Source: Apostichopus parvimensis
Lineage: Eukaryota > Echinodermata > Holothuroidea > Aspidochirotida > Stichopodidae
NCBI GenBank assembly: GCA_000934455.1
Contig: KN883665.1
Coordinates: forward strand, 18,433 to 44,271
Length of the DNA stretch: 25,839 nucleotides
Direction: 5' to 3'
The notes below the pieces were generated by a model, which was not told where the DNA came from, made no database searches, and saw only the letters and a program-made list of their open reading frames with translations. Positions 1 to 9,875 of the stretch are shown here, piece by piece; within the stretch, counting starts at the first letter, position 1, and each line of letters opens with the position of its first letter. Made by a program: the position numbers and the translations under genes.

Positions 1-351
1 GATATATCTAACAAAGGAAAGGCGACAGTAGTCTGCTGTAGTAAACAAGAGTATTGTATTTATACTAGGAGAATTGATATTTAATTTCCCTAATTTATAG
101 TAGTTATCAGGTTGGAGCTATGTTGCATTGATGATTGTGTTTAGAGTAGTCATGTTACTTCATGTATAAACAAATTCAGAGAAAGGTGACAAAGGGGGTT
201 GGGGGGTGGGGGGGTGATGGGACATGTGTAAGTGATGGGTGGGATTGTGGGGGTTAATGTATTGATAGACAGACAGTAAGTATTAAAAGGTTTCTGCCAG
301 TCATTACCTGTTACTTCATCACATTTGCTTACTTCATCACTTCCCTTACAG
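1..351 (+). other. 3' part of an upstream intron of the sialyltransferase gene
   Basis: No coding sequence is visible on the sense strand. The stretch ends in a pyrimidine-rich tract and CAG at 349-351, a good splice acceptor for the exon at 352. It contains a G-rich block at 194-214 (runs of 5, 6 and 7 G). An antisense open frame over 150-521 crosses this intron and the exon; I treat it as a shadow of the real coding exon. Confidence 0.7.
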
Positions 352-776
352 GAATTAACCATGCAATGTGATTCTTGTGCTGTGGTATCAAGCTCAGGGC
401 AGTTGGTAAACTCCAGCGCCGGGAAGTACATTGATTCGTACCCTTGCATCATACGGATGAACAGCGCCCCCACCAGCGGTTTCGAAGAAGACGTGGGCAG
501 CCGCACGACGGTGAGGGTCATGGGTCACGTCAACCTGATGAAGATCAACTCGAGTATGGAGGAGCAGCAGGAAATCTTTATCAATTCGTCCACCCGTACT
601 AACAAGATGGTCATCCCCTGGTTGTTTGGCGTTAAGTCCAACAAACGGAGAGACAAGTACTACCTTATAGCTAAGAACTTCTCAGAGGCCTATCGATCCA
701 CAGAGTTCTACGTCCTCTCCTCGAAGAAGATGGTGGAGGCCGAGAGGATATTTCAGGCAGAAACCGGTATCAGCAG
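352..776 (+). CDS. Sialyltransferase (GT29, ST6GalNAc III-VI-like), internal exon with sialylmotif L
   Basis: This exon encodes the first half of the catalytic domain of a Golgi enzyme expected to transfer sialic acid from CMP-Neu5Ac to a GalNAc residue of a glycan. The frame begins ELTMQCDSCAVVSSSG. Sialylmotif L covers about residues 9-59 of the exon: a CAVVSSSG start, AGKYID, the conserved Cys followed by IIRMN, then DVGSRTTVRV ending in GH. The SSSG form (rather than the GNSG of ST3Gal and ST6Gal) and the FQAETG segment near the end point to the ST6GalNAc III-VI group. Four N-glycosylation sequons (NSSA, NSSM, NSST, NFSE) fit a lumenal domain. The exon starts in phase 0 after TTACAG and ends in phase 2 before the donor GTACAG at 777. 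The ATG at 361 is internal, not a start: the anchor and stem must be upstream of the window. Reading past the donor runs into intron sequence and stops at 912. Confidence 0.9.
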
Positions 777-846
777 GTACAGTAGTAGACTGGATTTTAA
801 TATAGGCCCATGTAGAGTGGACCAAGCACATTGGCCTGGCACTTCT

Positions 847-858
847 CCCCCCCCCCCC
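847..858 (+). repeat. C12 homopolymer just inside intron 1
   Basis: Twelve consecutive C residues lie 70 nt downstream of the exon donor. They are complementary to the G-rich block at 194-214 on the other side of the same exon. Confidence 0.9.
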
Positions 859-1903
859 ACTCCAGTTCTAACCTGCTTTGGTTCCTTGCTATTTGTTCCA
901 TGCTGTTGTTAGGTACGATTTCTCAATTTTAATTGTTGAAGCGGTTGTAAGTGTTACAGTAAGATTGCATAAAGTAACGTTAAGTTAGAGGAGCATACAA
1001 AACTTCAAAATTTCACAAAAATTCTGAATAACTTGAAATGAGAGTTGAAAGAAGTTGAATAGAATATGAAAGTGGGCAGTTAACGTTGCATCCTTATTGG
1101 GAAGTAAGTCTTCAGATTTCACACAATGATGATATGAGAGATACACCTTTTATTGTTTCCCATAATATCACTGTTGTCAAAAGGATTTTGGGGAAGCCCC
1201 CAACATTTCTCTTAACTTTCCTTAACAAATAGATAGAATTGAAAACCGACAGGTCTTCCTAAGTTCAAGGTATCATAAGACAATTGGCAAGTTTTGGAAA
1301 CATTAGTTCACATGCTGAATAGACAAGATAATTTTTTGGAGGTGTTTCTTTGTTGTCTGAGATGACTTAGTTCCTAGTTGGATAAAGTAAAGCTAAAGTA
1401 GGAAAAAAGACTGCCTGAAAGATAAAAAAGTTTTTTGATATTTTTTGACCAGGTTGTATTCTTTCTATCACCCTCGTCATGCCCTGTAATAGTTAATCAT
1501 TGTTGGAGACCCTTTTATGTAACGAAGGGATGATCGCGAACTTCAATAACTTGTTGTGCTACTCAAGCATTTAATGATACACAGAAGTGAAGTGGGATGA
1601 AATGCATTATCTTCAGGGAGGTGACATATTAATCAGCATTAATTATTTTTGCATATCAGTGTAAGTATTGCAAAGGTAAAGAACACTGCTGTTTTCAAGA
1701 TATGCAAAACCTTTTTGGATAACGTATACTCGTAATCTCTTTCACAATCATTTTCATAAGTGACAACCTTAACAACCTACTTAATTTATTTTTGGTAACC
1801 TGCACTGTGATAAAAAAAATGGAATTTATGTATGGTGGTCTTACCTGAAAAAAAAAAAAAAACTCAAACATGTGGGTTCTTCTACAGTAGCTTTTAAATA
1901 GTA

Positions 1904-2070
1904 AAATAATAATAATAATAATAATAAATGAGACTTATATAGCGCCAAATCAGTAAACAAAAGTCACTGCTCAAGGCGCCTTACAAAGAAAGTAAATTAA
2001 GTAAAACAAGCACAAGGATGAGTTGTGTGTGTTTCTGAGAGGTTTTATTAGAATCCGAAGCTGTACAGAC
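1904..2070 (+). mobile_element. Dispersed repeat element with (AAT)n head and TATATAGCGCC core (copy 1)
   Basis: An (AAT)n tract at about 1904-1927 is followed by ACTTATATAGCGCC and then, after a spacer, AAGGCGCCTTACA, so the core carries an inverted GGCGCC pair. From memory, this layout is that of a short dispersed repeat common in marine invertebrate and fish genomes. I cannot name the family. The 3' boundary is uncertain; the stretch to about 2070 (a GAGTTGTG...GAGAGGTTTT type sequence) may belong to it. The copy lies inside intron 1. Confidence 0.5.
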
Positions 2071-2438
2071 TTTATAAACAAGATAGTTGTTTGCAATCTT
2101 GATGGCTTGACTGTCCAGCTCTCTCAAAGGAGAGAAAACATATTTCCCTTGCATCTAATTCTAAGAAACAGACCAAGCTCTTTGCAAATGAAATTACTTT
2201 TCCAATCTAGAAATAACTTCATTCTTAGGGACATTAATTACATTCTGCAATCAAGTAATGAACACTTAATATTATTTACATCTTTCTTTATGGTAAAGTG
2301 TTGTGATTAGTCAGTCCCTGGAACCATTTTCTTGATGACTTCTGTTTCATTACATTAATGTTCTGTTAGTTGATGTCATCTGTAGTACTCTTATTATATT
2401 GTTTATAACTTATTATTTATTTATTATGAAATTTTTAT

Positions 2439-2470
2439 GGGGGGGGAGGTTTGGGAGTGGGGGGGGGAGG
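2439..2470 (+). repeat. G-rich tract, possible G-quadruplex
   Basis: G9, G2, G3 and G9 runs lie within 32 nt with short spacers. The sense strand of the intron, and so the pre-mRNA, carries the G-rich side. Confidence 0.6.
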
Positions 2471-2744
2471 ATGGAAAAATATATCTGCATATTATCAATG
2501 AGAATAGGTTGTAATTTATTAGAGGTAATTTATGAGCGAATTACTGATTCAGAAATAATGTGAAAGCCAAGTTCATAGGGGAGTACTATTCTTTGATTTT
2601 GCTGAACTGCTGTTTAGAGCTAGGACTTAAGTGTTAAGATTGTGAGAAATGATAAGAGATGGGAGGGAGAGGATGATGTGACAGTCCAGTAATGTCATTA
2701 TGTTTAGAAAGAAAGTTTCACACTCGACACTAATTAAGCTAGGG

Positions 2745-2783
2745 GAGAAGGAGGAGGGGGAGGGGGGGGGGGGGGAGTGGAGG
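2745..2783 (+). repeat. Polypurine/G tract with G14
   Basis: A purine-only stretch with repeated GGAG steps leads into fourteen consecutive G at 2762-2775 and then AGTGGAGGG. It is intronic. The exact length of the homopolymer may not be reliable. Confidence 0.6.
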
Positions 2784-4973
2784 GTTATTTGAGGAAGTCA
2801 CATTGTACCTCCTTCACACTCTTCCCTGTTAGCATGCCAATCGTTGTATCTTCTTGTTACATCTTCTAGATGCCCACAATATTTAATATAGAGTGTAGTA
2901 CGTTTGGCCGCTCACATGCAAAAGTACTCGTAAACACACATGTGGCATCCCGTTCTGTACTGTTGTTATAGACACACCTATCATATTAAATTGTAAATGT
3001 GTGCTGCTACTTAAAGCTCTACACAAGTGTTATGATGGACTACTGTTTGTATATGTGGGACTCACTGGAAAGTAGAACCAGCTGTTTAAGTCATTAAGAT
3101 TAGATTCCAGTAATATATCATCTGGGCTAGGGCCAATTTAGGGGTTGCTTCATTCCAGAGGTTGCATTATTACTACACAGGCCTGTTACTACACCATCTG
3201 ATTCAATCTTCTCAACATTTTTGCTTCACTGGTCCCAGACCTTATCCTTCTTTATTTTCGTCTTCCCCAAGGATGTTGTTAGTAACCTGTGTAAATATGA
3301 TTAGCTCTCTGTGTTAAATACACGGAGGAGGAGCCGTAGGTACTCAAAGAAAGCTTACACTCAGAGACTAAGAAGGTATTCTTTATTTTATTTCTTTAGT
3401 TTTTATTTTTTTTATAAATCTTTTTGCTAAAGAATCCTTTTAGTTCCTGTAATTGATGTCATAGTTTCCTTGATGGATATTACAATCATTATAAAAAAGA
3501 AATGAAAAAAAAAGGGGTTTTGGGACAAAACTGACATTTTAGAATAATCTGAGAAAGCTGGCTCAGTTTATTCGAGAAAGAAGAAGAAAAAAACACTTTG
3601 ATGTATAGAGAAATAACACTAACATTGTCCTGCTATTGTTGGACCTGTGACATCATACCAGCACTTTGTGAATACTTTGTCAAAAGAACAGATATGACCA
3701 TTGAGCACTTTTTTGCTTCCTCTCCATATTTGAAGATTCTTTTTTGGAGGTGATTTTTTTTGGTTTTTAGATGTGGGCTGTCCTCGTCTGATTTTGACCT
3801 TGGCTAATGTCCATTTAGACATCATTCTTCATTGCCATTCAAAGAAACTCAAGGCAATTTTTAACCTTCAGATTTATATAAAAATAAAAATTCTTGTTCA
3901 AAGTGTCAACGAATCATGAGCACTGAATCATGCCGGATTGCTCTTAGCGAAATGTTCATGGTACCCAGCTTTTATATGCAAACGACTTAAACTGTGTTTG
4001 CTGAAAGTACATAATTCCCCCCCCCTCCCCAAAAAAAACAAATACATATATACAATAAAATAAACAGAAATTTCCTGTTAACTGTTATTTTGCAATGGAA
4101 ATTCCCAATTGCAGGAAAGCCTAAAGCTATTAGTGGCAATACTGGCTCAAAAAATGTGGCTCATGTAGAATACTGAAACAAGTATTTTAGCAAATTAGTT
4201 TTGAACGATGTATGAGTCTTTCCCATTATAAGTTACAGTAAGTATTATATTCATCACAGTCTAGTGGTACTTACCACCCTTGACGATTGGAAGCTATATA
4301 TTATGCGAAAAACCTTGAAAATGAAAAAAATAAAATTTTTAAACATAAATTTCTGTATGACAAACTGATTGAATATTTAATATCTCGCTTAGAAATAGAT
4401 CTGCAACAGTCAAGAAGGTTTTATCGACAAGAATATTTTTAGTTAGATTGAATTGGGGTTGGAGTAAGGGGGGGGGGAGGAGGGAAATATATATGCAAGG
4501 TTTCATCAGAGTTATCAACAAATTTTAATTATAACAATACCCAACACGGCAAAATGGGGGCAGCATTAAAGTATATTCAACTATTGCTCATCATAAATAT
4601 GCCAAACTGCTGTCTAGATAAACAACTTATCCAGATGTTGACACAAAATGCACATGTCTGTGGGTAGTGGAGCATAGTATTGGCATAGTAGTATTTTATG
4701 ATTCTTTTAGAATCTGACAAGTATTTGAAGCTGCTTTTTGTGCAAATATTTTCGGTAAATTTTGTTTGATTAAATACTTATATATATTTATTCCTTACGA
4801 AAATCTGGATTTATTGATTAGCTTGAATTATTCTTCCAGGTGCTCATGTCATATTATGAAAAGGAAGTTTAAATTATTTGAAATTTTCCAATGTGGCTGT
4901 TGAGCATGATGTTTACATGGGTAACAGTTCGTAAATTTTCTCACGAAGAGGCTGTTGCAATTTACCCTCACAC

Positions 4974-5362
4974 CCAGTTGGGACCATTTTTTCTTTACTG
5001 TACTTTCATGTCCTGCTTCAAAGCACTTGTATTGTCAGTATTAGCAGTATGAATATCAGGTTTCTATCAGATAATGGTTAGGAACTATTCATACTGTCAG
5101 TACGAGTGCTTTGAAGCATGATATGAGACAACAGGATAGAGAGGTATTAGCAATTAGAATCAGATAAAGATTAGGAACTGTTCATACTGTCAGTACCAGT
5201 GCTTTGAAGCATGATATGAGAGGACAGTATAGAGTGGTATTAGCATTAATTAGAATCAGATAAAGATTAGGAACTGTTCATACTATCAGTACCATTTCTT
5301 TGAAGCATGATATGAGAGGACAGTATAGAGTGTTATTAGCATTAGAAAACAGTCCCAACTGG
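4974..5362. mobile_element. Foldback / MITE-like element, 389 bp, with terminal inverted repeats
   Basis: CCAGTTGGGAC at 4974-4984 is matched by its exact reverse complement GTCCCAACTGG at 5352-5362. The inverted similarity goes deeper. On the left, CATGTCCTGCTTCAAAG and the following TTGTCAGTA...AGTATGAA match, in reverse complement, the right arm's TTCATACTATCAGTA and CTTTGAAGCATGATATGAG. There is no coding capacity. I could not identify a clear target-site duplication, so the exact ends are provisional. It sits in intron 1, about 630 bp before the motif S exon. Most likely it is a non-autonomous DNA transposon; an old inverted duplication is the alternative. Confidence 0.6.
5066..5346 (+). 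repeat. Three tandem ~94-bp repeats inside the foldback element
   Basis: Three direct copies start at about 5066, 5159 and 5255, each of the form ATCAGATAA(A)G.TTAGGAACT followed by TTCATACT.TCAGTAC, CTTTGAAGCATGATATGAG and TATTAGCA. Copies 2 and 3 are closest to each other; copy 1 is the most diverged. The tandem array enlarges the right arm of the foldback element relative to its left arm. Confidence 0.8.
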
Positions 5363-5994
5363 CTGGTACACCGTAGTTTAGTTTGAGTATACAGTTAATT
5401 GCTACTAATAATGAAGTGAAGTTAGATTGGTTAGAAATTTTCCAAGTTTCCTCAAACAGAAGCTAACATAAAGAAATAGCTGAGAAGCATTATGCTTAAA
5501 GAAGAGAGGAAAAAGAAAAGCAAAACAAAGTAGGAGTTCTACTTTGCAAGCGAAAATTTGTAGTAATATCTTTTCTTTCTGTATATTAGGATGACCCAAA
5601 CTCACACCTTCATAGTACTATAAATCATCAGTAAATGGAAATAAGAAAGTTTCAAAATATAATTATATGAAGTGAGACATGACATGTCAAACTATTGTCT
5701 TACATTGCCATTAGATTTTACTATTGAGGAGTAGTTTAAGTTTGTCAAAGTCAACGCAAAGAGCTGTTTTTAAGGACCTACAGACATTAACAACCCTTTC
5801 CCCTCTCCCCTCCCTAGGGTCCAACTTTTTCCCCCTACCCTACATGTTCTTCTTGGGTCCATGGGTGTCTTTTAAGTTGAAATGTATGAATTCCTCTTAG
5901 TTCCTTTTGTACCTGCCTTTAATCTTTGGTTTAATGTAACAAGCAAAGTGCGTACCTCATGTTCACCTATTTTGTTTTTTTAACCCCCCTACAG

Positions 5995-6102
5995 GTCTGA
6001 TGCCAAGACCTGGCTCTCCACTGGGTTCATGACCATCCTGTTTGCCATAGACGTCTGTTCAAAGATTGACATATTCGGACTGGTGCCCGAGAATTTCTGC
6101 CA
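5995..6102 (+). CDS. Sialyltransferase (GT29, ST6GalNAc III-VI-like), internal exon with sialylmotif S
   Basis: This 108-nt exon encodes RSDAKTWLSTGFMTILFAID (first codon completed across the intron) and continues VCSKIDIFGLVPENFCQ. This is sialylmotif S: LSTG start, the conserved Cys in DVC, then FGLVP. In the family, motif S helps bind both donor and acceptor, and its Cys forms a disulfide with the motif L Cys. Family members of this type usually have LSTGW; here the W position is F. The acceptor is CCCCCCTACAG and the donor GTAAGT at 6103. Both flanking introns are phase 2, so the exon is symmetric (exactly 36 codons). Continuing past the donor would give an immediate TAA, which confirms the splice. 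Confidence 0.92.
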
Positions 6103-9100
6103 GTAAGTTGGAGGGTCGTGAGGAATCGTTATAAATTGTGATACAAATTTTATTCGTGTTGTTGAGATGATATTTCCTCTCTGCATTTCATTGAAAGATA
6201 AATGGTGAATTATTATATAAGTCACTGCATGAATGTGAGTTTTGACAAGTCACTCCCATCCCCACCCCCTCTTCCCAGTTTCCTCCTCCCCTCCCCCTCC
6301 ACTGGAAGCTTTGTATGCCACTGTTGAGTTTGACAAGAAGGGTTTCTGCAAAAGGGAATGCATATCTCTTTTAAGCGTTGCATATGTGACAAAATGTTGC
6401 CAACATAAATATTTTGCACATCTAACCTTTTGGCATCAAGTTGTGAGTATACCTTGTGACTGGATCACAAGTTCGTTCAATGTCACTATTTAATATGCAA
6501 AGACATATCCCAAAATTGCCCAAACGTTGTCTTTATGAGGGAGGAATATATCTGATAGTAAAGAGAAAAATACAGTTTTGTTTTCCAACTCTCCAGTGAC
6601 ACCAACCTCCACTGTTAAACACAGGATGTGGTTAACTAATATCATTGTCTGTTCCTTTGGTCAACCACATTCATAATTGGGACAAACAAAATTAGGCATC
6701 AACCTCAAAATGTGTGCAAAGCAAGAACAATGAAACATATAGCACAATAGCATAATAACACAATAGCATACTTGAACTCAAAAATGTAGAATTAGCGGTT
6801 GATAACTCGTTATTAAGAAGCCTCGTTATGCATTCCATTAATTATAACAGCACAAACCTAACCAATTCCTTACCCCTACAATCATTCTTAATAAATTACT
6901 ACACAACCATGACAATGGTCTTCTTTTCTTTTTTTTAGAACCTAACTTTTGTAGCAGCATTTGTACGAGAAAGAGAGAAAGATGCAGATTATTAATAAAG
7001 AAGAGTGGTTTATACATAGTGATTACATAAAAAATACATTGACCAACATCATAGCCTAACCTAGTGTGCAGGTCAATACATCTTCCTGCACTTCCCTGCG
7101 ACCAAGTTTTGTTTTCGACTTTTTTTTTATATATACGTGGGATGCTTTTGGTTTGAACTTTTCATATCCACAATCTCTGTGAATGGGCCAAAGTTTGGGC
7201 AGGAAGGGCATCTCACGATCGCGTGGTTATTTATTACACCATGGTACCAAACTGGTACACGATGGTACCAAAAAAAAAAGATTTCTTTAGACTGTCGAGA
7301 TTGGATGCAATGGCATCGACAGAGAGAGAGAGTTGAAGTTAGCAGAATGCATATCTCTTAAAATGCTCTTAGTGAAATATTTATCATTCTTGTCTCCTTG
7401 GAACAAAATTGTCAGCTTTGCTTTGGAGAGAGATAAAGAGATACTACCACAGTCTTGGTTGCCATGTTGAGTATCAAACGTTAAGTTAACCCTTAAAGTC
7501 AGCAATTTTCTTGCAGATAGCCATGTTCCGCCAGTGAAAAAAATCCGCCTCAAGCTCAAAATGTATAATTAGTTGGTTTTATTAGAGTCATGACAGTTGT
7601 TAAGCATCAACAAAAGCCTGTCAGTGTTTTTGCCCCACAGCTATATTTTTCTCGTTTTAAAAAGTAGATGTAGAAAGTCCTGGCCTAGTTTTGGAAGGTA
7701 AGGATGTTTTGGTGACATTCTTCTGAACTAGCTAGCGCACAATAGCAAAGAGTTGAAAGAAAAATTAAAGAGAACTACAACCCTCACTCCCCCACCCCAC
7801 CCCCCACTCCAAAAAAAAAGACTTATGAAGACATCTTATCAACTTTGAAAACCAGCATAGTCAGTTGTTTTGTATTATTTAAAATAAAGTTATGTCTATC
7901 CCCAAGTTATACTGGGAGAGAATAATTTATCTGGCAATTCAAAACAAAAAGGTCAAATTGCTATATACAGGTGCAGAGATTTATAGCAGTTTTTGTATAC
8001 AGTATTCCTTAACAGACAATATGCAGAACCGTCAAAAGTGCTACACAAAATTTGAAACACTAAAATTTTCCCTGTCTGGGAGAGTATGTAAAGTAAATTT
8101 CTACAAAATGAGGCCATTGTTTCCTTCCACACAGCTGGTCTTATGATACCGATTATTGCCAGCATTTGTGGGTGTTCTTCATTGAAACAGGCACAAGTAG
8201 GTCACCATTATGACATTTTCCTAGCGGGATTTAGGTCCTATTTCAACAGAATAGTTTTGTGGTCAATTTTTGTTGGTTTCCCCCCGAAAGGGCAAACTAT
8301 GGAGTCGCTCTTTACCGACCTTGCAAAATTGTGTGGGGGGACCACAGATTGCAAAATCGGTAATTACTATTACGGTTAGATTTGTCCAACACGTCAGCAT
8401 ACAGAAATATTATACTCAAAAGCTGAAGCCAAAGTGAATTAATCAGGTCACACATCCGGAGTCTATGCATGCTAAGTTCTTTATTACCTCATTAACTTGT
8501 AGGGAAACATTTCATACCGTAGTTTTGATTTACCAGCAGACAATGATACTATTCTTCATCAGAGCATCCCTAATTAGTCCCATTGTTGAATTTAAGCTCA
8601 CATATTGGAAACCAGGAAACAGGTTATTACAAAACCTAAACAGATCTGACAACATTGCCCAATGCAAAAGATTAGCCCCTTATATAATATAGAATTAACA
8701 AAGAAAGGTAACCAAATATAGCAAACAATTGTAAGCTAAATATGGCATTTAGACAATGTACATTGAAAGGCCAGATAAATATACAATGAATGGAACTTCA
8801 ACAATACCGTATACAAGATGTTTCCCAAAGAATGCACTGGGCAACAAAGTTGTAGGAAATGGACATTATTGTTTATAATATTCATATTTCCTTGTTCAAA
8901 ATTGAGCTTTAATTTGTTTGAAATTTGTTGGAAATGTAATTTGGCTAAATCATTTTAATAATAATAATGTTTATAATAATGATAGTACTAATTATTACTA
9001 ATAACGATGTTGATCTGCTCCAGGCACTATACAAGCAAACAACATGAAAAAAAATGAAGTACGGACTATAACAAATCGAAACAAAGATTGAATGAATGAG

Positions 9101-9382
9101 CCTTGCTTTGAAAGAGTCTGCAGAAGGTTATGGATTTGATCATGGTGAGGCAAAGAATACCAAAGCTGAGAGGTTGCAGATGAAAAGGAGAGCCACCACC
9201 GAAAAGAGTGGAACTTTGGTAGCAGACTGAACAAGGTTAAGAGAACTTTAGCCATGAAAATACAACTGGTTGCTGCATCTTGTTACGGTTCAAATGTCAA
9301 ATATATTGTTTAGATCTGGTCAAAGTAAATAAACATTAATAGCCTTTTTGACGTCTCCTTTCCTGTTAACTCTCTTCAACAG
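6103..9382 (+). other. Intron 2 of the sialyltransferase gene (3,280 bp, phase 2)
   Basis: The intron is bounded by a consensus donor GTAAGT at 6103 and by TCTCTTCAACAG ending at 9382. It carries C-rich tracts (6262-6300, 7786-7808), a pair of GGTACC-containing repeats near 7243-7268 and a dispersed element at 8957-9230. Short open frames on both strands (for example 6242-6493, 7892-8146, 8143-8379, 8998-9255) overlap each other and low-complexity or repeat sequence. None has a recognisable domain. Confidence 0.85.
8957..9230 (+). mobile_element. Dispersed repeat element with (AAT)n head (copy 2, longer)
   Basis: An AATAATAATAAT head is followed by a degraded core ending GGCACTATACAAGCAAACA, then TTTGAAAGAGTCTGCAGAAG, GGCAAAGAATACCAAAGCTG, and a purine-rich AAAGGAGAGCCACC block. 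That order (AAT repeat, GCGC core, TTGAAAG..., GGCA.AG..TTCCA.AGCT-like, AAAGG..GCC.CC) is what I recall of the full-length dispersed family of which the copy in intron 1 is a 5' part. The family name is unknown to me. It ends about 150 bp before the last coding exon. Confidence 0.5.
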
Positions 9383-9875
9383 GAAACATACGAACGATTC
9401 CACACCGTACCATTACTACGAGCAGGTCGACGGAAAACTAGAATGCGCCTACTACAAGGAGAGCGAAGAGAGGCTGAAGTATGGCCACCTGTTTGTAACG
9501 GAGAAGGCCATGTTTGCCCGTTGGGCCGCCAAATATAACATGAACTTCAGGTACCCCTCGTGGAACATAACAGAACTTAACTTCCGGAACAAGACCCAGC
9601 CGTTGGATACTCCGTTCTTGAAACTCTACCACGAAGCCCAGGTGAACCGAAGCAAGCTGGCTAAGTCCAAGTCCAAGGGGTTCTTGGGTATCCGGTCGAA
9701 GGTCCGAAAGGTCCCAGTAGTCATAGGGCCCAAGTCAAAGGGCCAATCGGATAAGGAGAAGTACCAGAAGTTTACCCATGTGGTGATGTTCATTGTAGCC
9801 ATTTTCCTTAGCCTGGTGGTCTTCCTCTTACTGTTTCTCTTGGCAAGTCTGTTTGTCTTTTGTTTTTACATATGA
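9383..9875 (+). CDS. Sialyltransferase (GT29, ST6GalNAc III-VI-like), last coding exon: motifs III and VS plus an unusual hydrophobic C-terminus
   Basis: The exon completes a Gln codon and then encodes 163 residues and TGA (9873-9875). Motif III is YHYYE (residues 9-13). Motif VS is GHLFVTEK, with the catalytic-type His35 (codon at 9486) and Glu40 in the HX4E pattern, followed by MFARWAAKYNMNFRYPSW. Relatives end soon after this point, near residue 70-78. Here the frame continues about 90 residues: a basic linker (KLAKSKSKG, SKVRK, PKSKGQSDKEKYQK, residues 91-129) and then an uncharged hydrophobic run from about residue 133 to the last residue (VVMFIVAIFLSL... to CFYI). Codons in the extension keep the C/G-ending bias of the catalytic part, so it looks coding. 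Sequons occur at NIT, NKT and NRS. A cryptic donor CCCAG/GTGAAC near 9641 could remove the tail in an alternative transcript. Confidence 0.9.

Larger units (their letters stand above)
777..5994 (+). other. Intron 1 of the sialyltransferase gene (5,218 bp, phase 2)
   Basis: The intron is bounded by donor GTACAG at 777 and by a long pyrimidine tract with CCTACAG ending at 5994. Joining the two exons completes one arginine codon and keeps the frame into motif S. Inside are a C12 tract, a poly-A run (1848-1862), a dispersed repeat element (from 1904), G-rich blocks and a foldback element (4974-5362), each listed separately. The remainder is AT-rich. Short open frames in it, such as 2023-2310, show no recognisable domain. 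Confidence 0.85.

Noticed and set aside
361-363. ATG at 361 (or 325) as the start of the sialyltransferase
   Set aside because: The ATG at 361 lies immediately before motif L, with no anchor or stem, and a clean splice acceptor ends at 351. The ATG at 325 lies inside the intron.
150-521. Antisense open frame opposite the motif L exon
   Set aside because: It overlaps an exon whose sense translation is clearly sialyltransferase, and its other half crosses intronic G tracts. The composition is that of a shadow frame.
7500-7559. Possible exon after TTTTCTTGCAG near 7516
   Set aside because: It has a good-looking acceptor, but the sense frames contain early stops and no donor follows. It lies inside intron 2, whose flanking exons already join in frame.
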